Of a stretch of DNA of 64,000 nucleotides, positions 42,142-50,326 are shown piece by piece. The translations under genes were made by a program, and so were the position numbers. A model generated the notes under the pieces. It saw nothing but the letters and a program-made list of their open reading frames with translations. It made no database searches and was not told the DNA's origin. Within the stretch, counting starts at the first letter, position 1. Each line of letters starts with the position of its first letter. This DNA is from DASRWT01 sp963748485 (GTDB taxonomy: Bacteria; Methylomirabilota; Methylomirabilia; Rokubacteriales; CSP1-6): assembly GCA_963748485.1 (NCBI GenBank), contig CAVVJF010000019.1:124001-188000 (forward strand), read 5' to 3'.

Positions 42142-43124
42142 TGCACCCTTTCGCGTACGCGCGCCCTGACCGTGCCGACGAGGCAGTCGCCATCGGCGCC
42201 GACCCCGGCTCCACGTTTCTGGCAGGCGGCACCGAGCTGCTGAACTGGATGCGGCTCGGGATCGTGGCGCCCGAACGCGTCATCGACATCTCGCGTCTCC
42301 CCGAGCTCAAGCGCATCGAGTCGCTGGCTAGTGGAGCCCTGCGCATCGGTGCGCTGGTCAAATTGAACGACGCCGCGCAACACCCCGCCGTCGTGCGTGA
42401 TTACCCGGTGCTGTCCCAGTCCATCCTCAAGGCGGCCTCGGCCCAGCTGCGTAACCTGGCCACCATCGGTGGCAATCCGCTGCAGCGCACGCGCTGTCCC
42501 TACTTCCGCGCCGAAGAGACGCTGCTCTGCAACGAGCGGGTGCCCGGGTCGGGCTGCGCCGCACGCCATGGCCTGAACGACAAGCACGCCATTTTCGGCT
42601 GGACGGACGACTGCGTCGCGGTGCAGCCGTCCGATCCCGCCGTCGCGCTGGCCGCACTCGACGCGGTCATCGTGACCCAGGCGAGAAATGGCGGCCGTCG
42701 CCTCCTCGCGCGCGAATTCCATACCTTGCCGGCCAATGGGCCGGAGCGAGACAACGTCTTGCGTCACGGCGAATTGATTACCGCGATCGAGCTGCCCGCG
42801 CCGGCGCCGCGTTCGGCCTATCTGAAGCTGCGCGAGCGCGAGTCGTATGAGTACGCCACGGTTTCCGCCGCCGCCGCGGTAGACGTCGAGAAGGGCGTCA
42901 TCCAACAGGTACGGATCGCGCTCGGCTCGGTCGCCCATCGGCCGTGGCGGTTGGACGAAGCCGAACGGCGTCTCGTCGGCGTGCGCATCGACTCCGCCGG
43001 CATGCGGGCGGCGATCGACGCCGCCTTCGCTGAGGCGCGACCACTTTCCCACAACGCCCACAAGATCCCGCTCGCGCGCAATGCTGCGGTGCGGGTTCTG
43101 CGCATGGCTGCGAGGCTCCCATGA
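42141..43124 (+). CDS. FAD-binding subunit of PaoB/YagS-like aldehyde oxidoreductase
   Basis: A 327-residue FAD subunit. The FAD motif FLAGGTELLNWMRLG lies near residue 28 and the second, QLRNLATIGGNPLQRTRCPYFR, near residue 105. The insertion with Cys residues (RCPYFRAEETLLCNERVPGSGCAARHGLNDKHAIFG) is the mark of the YagS/PaoB group, where it holds a [4Fe-4S] cluster. The start overlaps the stop of the small subunit and the stop overlaps the start of the large subunit, so all three are one operon. Confidence 0.94.
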   Translation: MHPFAYARPDRADEAVAIGADPGSTFLAGGTELLNWMRLGIVAPERVIDISRLPELKRIESLASGALRIGALVKLNDAAQHPAVVRDYPVLSQSILKAASAQLRNLATIGGNPLQRTRCPYFRAEETLLCNERVPGSGCAARHGLNDKHAIFGWTDDCVAVQPSDPAVALAALDAVIVTQARNGGRRLLAREFHTLPANGPERDNVLRHGELITAIELPAPAPRSAYLKLRERESYEYATVSAAAAVDVEKGVIQQVRIALGSVAHRPWRLDEAERRLVGVRIDSAGMRAAIDAAFAEARPLSHNAHKIPLARNAAVRVLRMAARLP

Positions 43125-45325
43125 GCATCGGCAATCCGATTCCCCGTCCCGACGGGCCGGCCAAAGTCACGGGTCGCGCCAAGTACGCCGCTGATCACTC
43201 GGTCACGGACGTCCTGCATGCCGTCTATGTCGGCGCCCCGATCCCAGCCGGGCGCGTCACCGCCATCGAGATCGAGCCGGCGCTGGCCGCGCCGGGTGTG
43301 GTGCAGGTCCTCACCCACCGCGACCTGCCACGGCTCCAGGCGAGCGCGCCGACGCCACCGCTCTCGTCGTCCTTCCTGCCCATGCAGAGCGACGAGGTTC
43401 GGCACGAAGGCCAGCCGGTCGCCATCGTGCTCGGCGAAACACTGGAGGCCGCTGCGCACGGGGCTCGGCTCGTCAAGGTGACCTACGCGCGGACGACGTT
43501 CAGGGCCGCCGGCAGCGGCGTAGCCGAGGATCCGGCGCCTGATGGCGGCTACATGGCCTTCTACGTGGCCTTCTTCGAGGGCACCGAATTCACGAAGGGC
43601 GACCCCGACGCCGGCCTGGCCGCCGCGGTGCACCGCCTCAGTGCGGAGTACGTCCAGCCGTCCCGTCATCACAACCCGATCGAGCCTTCGGCGACGCTCG
43701 CGCGCTGGGAAGGCGACCGGCTCACCGTCTTCGACGCCGTGCAGCACGGCTACGGCGCGCAGCTCGTGCTGGCAACCGCCTTCGGCGTGCCGCCGGCGAA
43801 CGTGCGGGTGGTCTGTCCCCACACGGGCGGCGGCTTCGGGTCCAAAGGGTATGTCTGGCCGCACGAGATCCTCGCGGCCGCGGCGGCCAGGGTGGTGGGA
43901 CGGCCGGTCAAGCTCGTCCTGACCCGCGCGCAGATGTACGCCAACGTCGGCTATCAGCCGCACATGGTGCAGACGATGGCGCTCGGCGTCGACGCGGACG
44001 GGCGGCTCACCGGGCTCAAGCACGACGTCGTCAATCTCACGAGCATCTCGGACGACTACGTCGATGCGGCCACCGAGGCGTCGAAGGGACTGTACGCGAC
44101 ACCTGCCATGCACCTGCGGCAGCGCGTCGAGCGAGCGCACGTGAACCTGCCCACGCCGATGCGCGCGCCGATCGAGGGCCCGGGCACCTGGGCGCTCGAG
44201 AGCGCGATTGACGAGCTCGCTCACTGGCTCGCTATCGACCCGCTGGACCTCAGGCTTGCCAACTACGCCGAGGTCAATCCGGCGGACGGTCGGCCGTGGT
44301 CGTCGAAGAAGCTCCGTGAAGCATACGCCGAAGGCGCTCGGCTCTTCGGCTGGCGGGAGCGGTCCCGCGAGCCGCGGCGCGACGGCGATTGGCTGGTGGG
44401 CACCGGCATGGCGAGCTGCACCACTGGCACCTACCGCCTCCCCTCGACGGTGCGGGTGCGGCTCAAGGCGGACGGAACGGCGGTGATTGAGAGTGGGTTC
44501 CACGACATCGGCGCGGGTACGCTGACCATCTTTCCGCAGATCGCCGCCGATCTGCTCGGGCTCGATCCCGGTGCCGTCACCTGCGCCATGGGGGACACGG
44601 CCCTGCCGCCGGCGGGGCCCACCTATGGCTCCTCTTCGACGATAGGTGTCGGCTCGGCGGTGCTCTATGCGGCCCAGGAAATCCGGGCAAAGCTCGCGCG
44701 CATCGCGGGACTGCCGGCGGACGAGGTTGACATGCGTGGCGGTCGCATCGAGCGCCGCGGCGGATCGAACGGCGTTCGGGTCGCGGACGTGCTGCGTCAG
44801 GCGGGTGCTTCCGAGCTGGTCGGCGAGGGGACGTTCGCCCTGCCCGGCGGCGCGCTCTTCGAGGGGGATGGCAAGGGGACGCCGTACGCGATGCGCACCT
44901 TCGGCGTCATCTTCGTCGAGGTGGGCGTCGATCCCGAGCTAGGTCTCCTGCGCCTCCGGCGGGCCGTCGGCAGCTACAGCGCCGGACGGATCATCAACTC
45001 ACGGACCGCCCGGGCGCAAATGACCGGGGGGATCATCTGGGGATGGGGCATGGCGACCATGGAGGCGAGCCAGTACGAGCCGACGCTCGGGCGCTGGCTC
45101 TCGAAGAACCTGGCCGGCGTTGCCATCCCGGTGAACGCGGACATTCCAGGCGACATCCAGATCCATTTCGTCGACGAGTTCGATGCGCAGGCGAGCCCCT
45201 TGGGTGCCAAGGGCATCGGCGAGCTGGGCGCGACGGGCGTCGCGGCGGCGGTGGCGAATGCGGTGTTTCACGCGACCGGAAAGCGCGTGCGCGCGCTCCC
45301 GATCACACCGGACAAGCTCGTGTGA
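43121..45325 (+). CDS. Molybdopterin-binding subunit of PaoC/YagR-like aldehyde oxidoreductase
   Basis: A 734-residue large subunit with RPDGPAKVTGRAKYAADHSV at the start, VVCPHTGGGFGSKGYVWPHEILAAAAA near residue 230, APIEGPGTWALESAIDELAHWL near residue 347 and LGAKGIGELGATGVAAAVANAVFHATGKRVRALPI at the end, holding the catalytic glutamate in GIGELG. It should oxidise aldehydes or related compounds with a molybdenum cofactor. It completes a three-subunit enzyme, though the [2Fe-2S] subunit carries a stop codon. Confidence 0.94.
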   Translation: MSIGNPIPRPDGPAKVTGRAKYAADHSVTDVLHAVYVGAPIPAGRVTAIEIEPALAAPGVVQVLTHRDLPRLQASAPTPPLSSSFLPMQSDEVRHEGQPVAIVLGETLEAAAHGARLVKVTYARTTFRAAGSGVAEDPAPDGGYMAFYVAFFEGTEFTKGDPDAGLAAAVHRLSAEYVQPSRHHNPIEPSATLARWEGDRLTVFDAVQHGYGAQLVLATAFGVPPANVRVVCPHTGGGFGSKGYVWPHEILAAAAARVVGRPVKLVLTRAQMYANVGYQPHMVQTMALGVDADGRLTGLKHDVVNLTSISDDYVDAATEASKGLYATPAMHLRQRVERAHVNLPTPMRAPIEGPGTWALESAIDELAHWLAIDPLDLRLANYAEVNPADGRPWSSKKLREAYAEGARLFGWRERSREPRRDGDWLVGTGMASCTTGTYRLPSTVRVRLKADGTAVIESGFHDIGAGTLTIFPQIAADLLGLDPGAVTCAMGDTALPPAGPTYGSSSTIGVGSAVLYAAQEIRAKLARIAGLPADEVDMRGGRIERRGGSNGVRVADVLRQAGASELVGEGTFALPGGALFEGDGKGTPYAMRTFGVIFVEVGVDPELGLLRLRRAVGSYSAGRIINSRTARAQMTGGIIWGWGMATMEASQYEPTLGRWLSKNLAGVAIPVNADIPGDIQIHFVDEFDAQASPLGAKGIGELGATGVAAAVANAVFHATGKRVRALPITPDKLV

Positions 45326-45371
45326 GTGTGGCGGGTCGCGCTCCGGTCCAACGAGCAGAGGGGGAGCCATC

Positions 45372-45794
45372 ATGCTGCGTGGAATGACCACCATGAACCT
45401 GTGGGCCGAGGACCTGCCGACGGCAAGCCGGTGGTACACCGAGCTGCTGGGTGTCCCTCCGTACTTCACCAGCGAGGGCGCCGGGCGCGGGCCGGGCTAC
45501 GTCGAGTTCCGCATCGGCGACTACCAGCACGAGCTGGGTATCATCGACCGGCGATTCGCCCCGCCCGGGCTTGCCGCAGGCCCTGGCGGGGCGGTCGTCT
45601 ACTGGCATGTCGATGACGTGGCCGCAGCTCTGGACCTGCTGGTCTCGCGGGGCGCCAAGCAACTTCAGGGGGTCACCGAGCGCGGCCCCGGGTTCGTCAC
45701 CGCCTCGGTCGTCGACCCGTTCGGCAACGTCCTGGGAATCATGTACAACCGCCACTACCTCGAGGTCCTGGGCAACCGCGGAGGAGCGCGGTAG
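45372..45794 (+). CDS. VOC-family (glyoxalase-like) protein
   Basis: A 140-residue vicinal oxygen chelate protein: TTMNLWAEDLPTASRWYTELLGVPPYF, VEFRIGDYQHELGIIDRRF, VVYWHVDDVAAALDLLVSRGAK, SVVDPFGNVLGIMYNRHY. The paired beta-alpha-beta-beta-beta modules and the H and E positions for metal are present. It could be a dioxygenase, isomerase or resistance protein; the substrate is unknown. An AGGGGGAG site precedes the ATG. Confidence 0.9.
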   Translation: MLRGMTTMNLWAEDLPTASRWYTELLGVPPYFTSEGAGRGPGYVEFRIGDYQHELGIIDRRFAPPGLAAGPGGAVVYWHVDDVAAALDLLVSRGAKQLQGVTERGPGFVTASVVDPFGNVLGIMYNRHYLEVLGNRGGAR

Positions 45795-45887
45795 GCGCCC
45801 CTCCCCGGCCATAGGAGTCACGCGTGCCGACCCTGTGGCAACTTGATCCGGCCCACACAGCTCACCTGGGGGAAGTAGGACTTGCAC

Positions 45888-46280
45888 ATGCCCCGCTCCA
45901 AAGGAATAGTCATCGGCTTCTGGATCGCCACCGCGCTCTTCTGCCTGCAGATGAGCTTCACCGCCTACGCGCAACTGAGCCTACCGCAGGTGGCGGAGGC
46001 GTTCACCCACCTCGGCTTCCCCGCCTACTTCCGGGTGGAGCTCTCGTTGGCCAAGCTCCTCGGCGTGCTGGTGCTGCTTGCGCCGGTGCCGGCGCGACTC
46101 AAAGAGTGGGCTTACGCTGGCTTCGCCTTCGACCTCACCTCGGCACTCATTGCCCACCTCGCCGTGGGCGATGGCCCGGAGGCGTGGGGCTGGGCGGCCG
46201 CCACCGGCGTGTTGTGGGGGCTCTCGTACTTCTTCTGGCGCCGCCTGCAGGCCACGCCGGCGTTGAGTAAGCAGCCGTAA
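45888..46280 (+). CDS. DoxX-like membrane protein
   Basis: A 130-residue four-helix protein of the DoxX-like family: IVIGFWIATALFCLQMSFTAYAQL, the LGFPAYFRVELSLAKLLGVLVLLAP motif with the K-x-x-G typical of the family, and YAGFAFDLTSALIAHLAVGDG. Members are linked to quinone or thiol chemistry but the role is unclear. The ATG at 45888 is preferred over the TTG at 45882. Confidence 0.88.
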   Translation: MPRSKGIVIGFWIATALFCLQMSFTAYAQLSLPQVAEAFTHLGFPAYFRVELSLAKLLGVLVLLAPVPARLKEWAYAGFAFDLTSALIAHLAVGDGPEAWGWAAATGVLWGLSYFFWRRLQATPALSKQP

Positions 46281-46286
46281 GCTCCT

Positions 46287-46580
46287 ATGGCGACGGTGCC
46301 TCAAGATCAGGATGCCTACAGGCGCGCACGGCGGCGTGTCCGCCAGATCCGCGGGTTCTACGTCCACGTCGCTGTCTTCGTGGCGGTGAATATCCTCTTG
46401 CACCTTATCAATCTCGTGGCCACCCGTAAGGGCTACTGGGCGTTCTGGCCGCTGGTCGGCTGGGGCATAGGGCTGCTGGCGCACGGCCTCGCGGCCTATC
46501 GCTGGATGCCGTTCCTTGGCAAGGACTGGGAGGAGCGCAAGATCCGGCAACTCATGGACAAGGATCGGCGCGATGGATGA
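46287..46580 (+). CDS. 2TM domain-containing protein
   Basis: A 97-residue protein with the 2TM domain layout: a basic N-terminus (YRRARRRVRQIRGFYVHVAVFVAVNILLHLINL), a second membrane helix (FWPLVGWGIGLLAHGL) and the conserved charged end WEERKIRQLMDKDRR. The family often sits next to histidine kinases or as a stand-alone anchor. It follows the DoxX gene by 6 nt, so they probably share a message. Confidence 0.88.
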   Translation: MATVPQDQDAYRRARRRVRQIRGFYVHVAVFVAVNILLHLINLVATRKGYWAFWPLVGWGIGLLAHGLAAYRWMPFLGKDWEERKIRQLMDKDRRDG

Positions 46581-46750
46581 GCGATCTCGCTCGTCCGCTG
46601 AACTTCTCCGCCCTCGGGCTTCGCGACTCCACGGTGCAGCGGCTCTTGCTGGGAGGCGTGATCGGCAACGCCTTGGTTCACTGCGGAGAGATCTCGTGCC
46701 TCAAGGGCCTACAAGGGGGCAAGGGCTATCCGTTTTTGAGGACGCAGTAG
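46577..46750 (+). CDS. Possible small protein, weakly supported
   Basis: A 57-residue frame starting at an ATG that overlaps the stop of the 2TM gene (ATGA). The sequence runs MSDLARPLNFSALGLRDST to KGYPFLRTQ and has no recognisable domain. The overlap is the only support. It may be chance. Confidence 0.25.
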   Translation: MSDLARPLNFSALGLRDSTVQRLLLGGVIGNALVHCGEISCLKGLQGGKGYPFLRTQ

Positions 46751-46778
46751 AGCCATCGCGACCGTACGCTCGGTGTTG

Positions 46779-47912
46779 ATGATCGTCATTGCCGGGGCTG
46801 GCATCGGGGGCCTGACCCTGGGCTGCGCAATGGCCCGCCAGCGGCGGCCGTTCGTAATCTTCGAGCGCGCGACGCAGCTGCAGTCGGTGGGAGCCGGGAT
46901 CGTGCTTTCGCACAATGCGTTCCGGGCGCTCGCACATCTGGATCTCGACCAGGCGGTCCGGGCGGCGGGGCAGGAACTGGGCGCGGCGGCGATTTGCGAT
47001 CGGCGCGGCAGGGTGCTGCTGCACGTCCGGCACGTGATCGCAGGCGGGACCGTGGCGATGGCCCGGTCCGCCTTGCAGGCGGTTTTGCTGGATGCTGTGC
47101 GTGCCAGAGCCCCCGGCCAGGGTAACGTCCAGACTGGGCAGTGCGTCCGCGGTTATCGCGCCCGTCCAGGCGGTGTGACCGCGGAACTGGAGGGGGGCGG
47201 TTCGGTCGATGCTGACCTGCTGGTCGGCGCTGATGGTCTGCGTTCGGCGGTTCGCCAGGCCATGCGCGGCCTCGAGACGCTACGTTACGCGGGCTACACC
47301 GCCTGGCGCGGCCTGGCGGACGATATCGATCTGGCTCGGGTCGACCGCTTCACCGAAAGCTGGGGACCCGGGCACCGCTTCGGCATAGTCCCCATCGGCG
47401 GTCGCCGGGTGTACTGGTTCGCGGCGGCCGACGCCCCTGCGGGCGAGAGCGACGCCGGCGACCCCCGCCCCGCGCTGCTGGCCCGCTTCGCCCACTGGCA
47501 CGAGCCCATTGCCGCGCTGATCGCCGCCACCGATCCTGGTCGCATCGTCCGGACCGACATCTTCGACCGCCCCCCTGTCGACGGGTGGGTCGACGGCCAC
47601 GTGGCCCTGCTGGGCGATGCCGCCCACCCTATGACCCCCGACCTGGGCCAGGGCGGTTGCCAGGCCATCGAGGATGCAGTCGTGCTCGCCGACGCTCTGG
47701 CGGGGCAACCCGAAATACCGACGGCGCTGTTGAACTATCAGCAACGGCGGCTACGCCGGGCGAACGGTTTCGTGGTCCGCTCCCGGCGGTTCAGCCGGCT
47801 CGCTCACATGCGAAGCGCGCCGATGCGCTGGCTGCGCGACCATGCCCTGCGCGCGATTCCGGCCCGGGTCGTCACCCGTGGCGCCGTCCGGGACCTGGAC
47901 TTCCGCCTGTGA
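46779..47912 (+). CDS. FAD-dependent monooxygenase (PHBH/salicylate hydroxylase type)
   Basis: A 377-residue flavoprotein monooxygenase. MIVIAGAGIGGLTLGCAMARQRRPFVIFERA is the dinucleotide-binding GxGxxG motif, LLVGADGLRSAVRQ the DG motif near residue 150, and VALLGDAAHPMTPDLGQGGCQAIEDAVVLADAL the GD motif near residue 285. It should hydroxylate an aromatic or similar compound with NAD(P)H and oxygen. A GTG at 46773 is an alternative start. No signal peptide. Confidence 0.94.
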   Translation: MIVIAGAGIGGLTLGCAMARQRRPFVIFERATQLQSVGAGIVLSHNAFRALAHLDLDQAVRAAGQELGAAAICDRRGRVLLHVRHVIAGGTVAMARSALQAVLLDAVRARAPGQGNVQTGQCVRGYRARPGGVTAELEGGGSVDADLLVGADGLRSAVRQAMRGLETLRYAGYTAWRGLADDIDLARVDRFTESWGPGHRFGIVPIGGRRVYWFAAADAPAGESDAGDPRPALLARFAHWHEPIAALIAATDPGRIVRTDIFDRPPVDGWVDGHVALLGDAAHPMTPDLGQGGCQAIEDAVVLADALAGQPEIPTALLNYQQRRLRRANGFVVRSRRFSRLAHMRSAPMRWLRDHALRAIPARVVTRGAVRDLDFRL

Positions 47913-48058
47913 TGCCGGGGCACCGGTTCTGACCGGGATCACATCCCGTAGCGCTTCAGCTTGTCGTACGGGCGAAGCGGAGCACGGGCGACGCGGACCC
48001 TCACTTCAGCGAACTGACACTCCCGGCCCGGCCGTGTTCAACCGCGCCGGCCGGGGCT

Positions 48059-48084
48059 GTCGAATTGGCCGACCCTCGTTCGAT
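48059..48084 (+). repeat. Dispersed stem-loop repeat, copy F (diverged)
   Basis: GTCGA (48059-48063) and TCGAT (48080-48084) span exactly 26 nt, as in the other copies, with inner GG and CC. The 5' flank differs. TCGAA and TTCGA within it still pair. It lies 35 nt before an AAGGAGG site in front of the VOC gene. Confidence 0.6.
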
Positions 48085-48182
48085 AAGCTTCGCAGGGACA
48101 CACCCATCTCACCCGAAGGAGGTTCGACGACAGAGCCACCCGACCGGTTCCAGCCGGCCACGAGAGCCTGATTCCGCACCTG

Positions 48183-48611
48183 GTGTGCGACCCGTGCGCG
48201 GACGCGATGGAGTTCTACAAGCGGGCCTTCGGCGCCGAGGAGATTGACCGCGTTCCCGCCCCCGACGGGCGCCGGATCGTACACGCGGCCATGCGGATCG
48301 GCGGCGGCGTCGTGTTTCTGGTCGACGACTTTCCGGAGTTCTCCGGCGGCAAGGCGTCCTCGCCCAAGGCGTTGAACGGCACGCCGGTCACGATCCACCG
48401 CTATGTCGAGAACTGCGACGCCGCGATCGGGCGCGCCGCGGACGCCGGCGCCACGGTCTTGATGCCCCCGGACGATATGTTCTGGGGCGACCGCTATGGC
48501 GTCGTGACCGACCCCTTCGGCCACAACTGGTCGTTCGCGACCCATGTCCGGGATCTGTCGCCCGCGGACATCCAGGCGGCCATGAAGGAGGCGTTCGCCC
48601 AGCATTCCTGA
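48183..48611 (+). CDS. VOC-family (PhnB/YdcR-like) protein with uncertain start
   Basis: A glyoxalase-like domain of the PhnB type: ADAMEFYKRAFGAEEIDRVPAPDGRRIVHAAMRIGGGVVFLVDDFPEF, then PVTIHRYVENCDAAIGRAADAGATVLMPP and MFWGDRYGVVTDPFGHNWSFATH. The conserved part extends upstream (TRPVPAGHESLIPHLVCD) in the same frame, but no ATG, GTG or TTG is found there before an in-frame stop; the GTG at 48183 lies inside the fold. A perfect AAGGAGG site at 48117-48123 suggests a lost start codon or a small indel near 48125-48135. Confidence 0.8.
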   Translation: MCDPCADAMEFYKRAFGAEEIDRVPAPDGRRIVHAAMRIGGGVVFLVDDFPEFSGGKASSPKALNGTPVTIHRYVENCDAAIGRAADAGATVLMPPDDMFWGDRYGVVTDPFGHNWSFATHVRDLSPADIQAAMKEAFAQHS

Positions 48612-48653
48612 GGTGCCGCGGTCGCTAGGACGGAGAGAACACTGGAGGTAACT

Positions 48654-48854
48654 ATGGCAGCCACCGTCGAGCGGATCGACGTCGGAACCGCACGGAAGAA
48701 CGTGACCAGTGGACAGGCTCTTCTCGTCTGCGCGTACGACGACGACGCGAAGTGCCGCAAGGGTCGGCTCGAGGGCTCGATGCCCTTGGCGCGCTTCGAG
48801 GCGATGGCGCCGACCCTGCCCAAGACCCAGGAGATCATCATCTACTGCGCCTGA
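48654..48854 (+). CDS. Rhodanese-like domain ending at in-frame TGA (possible selenocysteine or truncation)
   Basis: A 66-residue frame with rhodanese-like features: IDVGTARKNVTSGQALLVCAYDDDAKCRKGRLEGSMPL and the active-site strand EIIIYCA. The TGA at 48852-48854 falls where relatives have the second Cys of YCAC; the frame then continues LAEATAAGQ, which matches the usual helix after the active loop, and runs in frame into the ATG of the cyclase gene at 48894. The rest of the rhodanese fold is missing. So it is either truncated or read through. A GGAGG site precedes the ATG. Confidence 0.6.
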   Translation: MAATVERIDVGTARKNVTSGQALLVCAYDDDAKCRKGRLEGSMPLARFEAMAPTLPKTQEIIIYCA

Positions 48855-48893
48855 CTCGCCGAGGCGACGGCTGCCGGGCAGGGATCGCACACC

Positions 48894-50261
48894 ATGAATC
48901 GGGAGTCTCTGCCGAAGCTATCGGCTGCGGAGCTCAGCTCCGCCACCGGGGAGCCCCTCGAGCGCCTGCGGCGCCTGCGATTGCTCGAGCTCATCGGGAC
49001 GCCGGGCGACGAGCAGTTCGCCCCCGAAGACGTGGAGCGCGTGCGCCTGATCCAGTTTCTCGAGCGGCGGCGGATCGGGGCGGCCACCATCGCCCGCGCC
49101 GAGCGAGAGGAAGCGGTCCTGAGCTCGGTGGTCGCGTTTCTCTTTCCCCATGGCTCCGAGCGGACCTATTCCTTGGCCGAGGCCATCGACATCGTCGGGT
49201 TGGAGGCCGGGCTGGCGCGCCGCCTGCGCGACGCGGCGAGCGCGGGGGAGGAGCCGATCGACGAGCACGATCTGCAGATGTTCCGGCAGGCCAAGGTCTT
49301 CCTGGATGCCGGCTTCCCGGAAACGGCCCTGCTGCAGCTCATCCGCGTGTACGCCGACGCGCTCTGGCGGGTGGCCGAGGCCGAAGTTCGCCTCTTTCAC
49401 TTCCACATCCACGAGGGACTCAAGGCCAGGGGACTGTCGGGCCAGGAGCTCCTGGACCACCGGCGGGCCGTGCGCGAGCATCTGCGGCCGGCCGCGGAGC
49501 CGATGGTCCACTACTTCCATCGGCGAGGCTTCACGCGGGCGGTGCGCGAGGATCTGGTCCTCCACCTCGCAGGCGATGCAGATCGAGCGGCGCCCGGCGC
49601 TCCCCGTACCCAGCTGCGCCTGGCCATCGTCTTCCTCGACATCTCGAGCTATACCCCGATCACCGAGGTCCGCGGCGACGCCGCGGCGGCCCGCATCGTG
49701 GAGCGGTTCTCCGAGCTGGTGCGCGCGGCCACCACGCGCGGTGACGGCCGGATCGTCGATCGGGTCGGCGACGCCTTCCTCCTCGTTTTTCCAGAGCCCC
49801 GGGCGGCGGTGGCCGGCGCCCTGGAGATCGAGCAGAGCACGGCGGCGGAACCGCAGTTCCCCGCCGTGCGGGGCGCGGTGCACTGGGGCGACGTCCTCTA
49901 CCAGGAGGGCGGCTATGTCGGGAGCAGCCTCAACATCGCCTCGCGGGTCGCCACGCAGGCCGCGCCGCACCAGATCCTGGCCACCGCGGCCGTGCGCCGG
50001 GAGATCGGCCGGCTCGACGGGGTCCGGTTCACGCCGCTCGGCAAGCGGCGCCTGAAGGGGCTGGCCGAAGAGTTCGAGCTGTTCGAGGTGCGCGCGGACG
50101 AGGCGCCGGGCGGCGAGCGAGCCCGCGACCCGGTCTGCGGGATTGAGATGGCTCCGGCGGAGGTCGCGGCCCGGCTGCTCGTGCCAGGCCAGGAGCTGGC
50201 GTTCTGCGGGGAAAAGTGCCTGCGCCTGTTCCTCGATGGGCCCCGGACGTCGGGCCAATGA
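48894..50261 (+). CDS. Class III nucleotidyl cyclase with HTH-like N-terminus and YHS domain
   Basis: A 455-residue protein. Residues 1-70 resemble a MerR-like helix-turn-helix (LPKLSAAELSSATGEPLERLRRLRLLELIG and FAPEDVERVRLIQFLERRRIG); the helical middle reaches residue 235; residues about 240-400 form an adenylate/guanylate cyclase domain (LAIVFLDISSYTPITEVRGD, RVGDAFLLVFP, GAVHWGDVLYQEGGYVGSSLNIASRVATQA). The end is a YHS domain (DPVCGIEMAPAEVAARLLVPGQELAFCGEKCLRLFL) likely to bind a metal. Cyclase activity is possible; D in FLDISS and D in VGDAF are the metal positions. It continues in frame from the rhodanese-like gene. Confidence 0.9.
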   Translation: MNRESLPKLSAAELSSATGEPLERLRRLRLLELIGTPGDEQFAPEDVERVRLIQFLERRRIGAATIARAEREEAVLSSVVAFLFPHGSERTYSLAEAIDIVGLEAGLARRLRDAASAGEEPIDEHDLQMFRQAKVFLDAGFPETALLQLIRVYADALWRVAEAEVRLFHFHIHEGLKARGLSGQELLDHRRAVREHLRPAAEPMVHYFHRRGFTRAVREDLVLHLAGDADRAAPGAPRTQLRLAIVFLDISSYTPITEVRGDAAAARIVERFSELVRAATTRGDGRIVDRVGDAFLLVFPEPRAAVAGALEIEQSTAAEPQFPAVRGAVHWGDVLYQEGGYVGSSLNIASRVATQAAPHQILATAAVRREIGRLDGVRFTPLGKRRLKGLAEEFELFEVRADEAPGGERARDPVCGIEMAPAEVAARLLVPGQELAFCGEKCLRLFLDGPRTSGQ

Positions 50262-50326
50262 CCGGGACTTCGTGGCCCGAGCTGACCAACCACGACCTCG
50301 ACGACTTTCCTCCCCGCCGAACGGCA

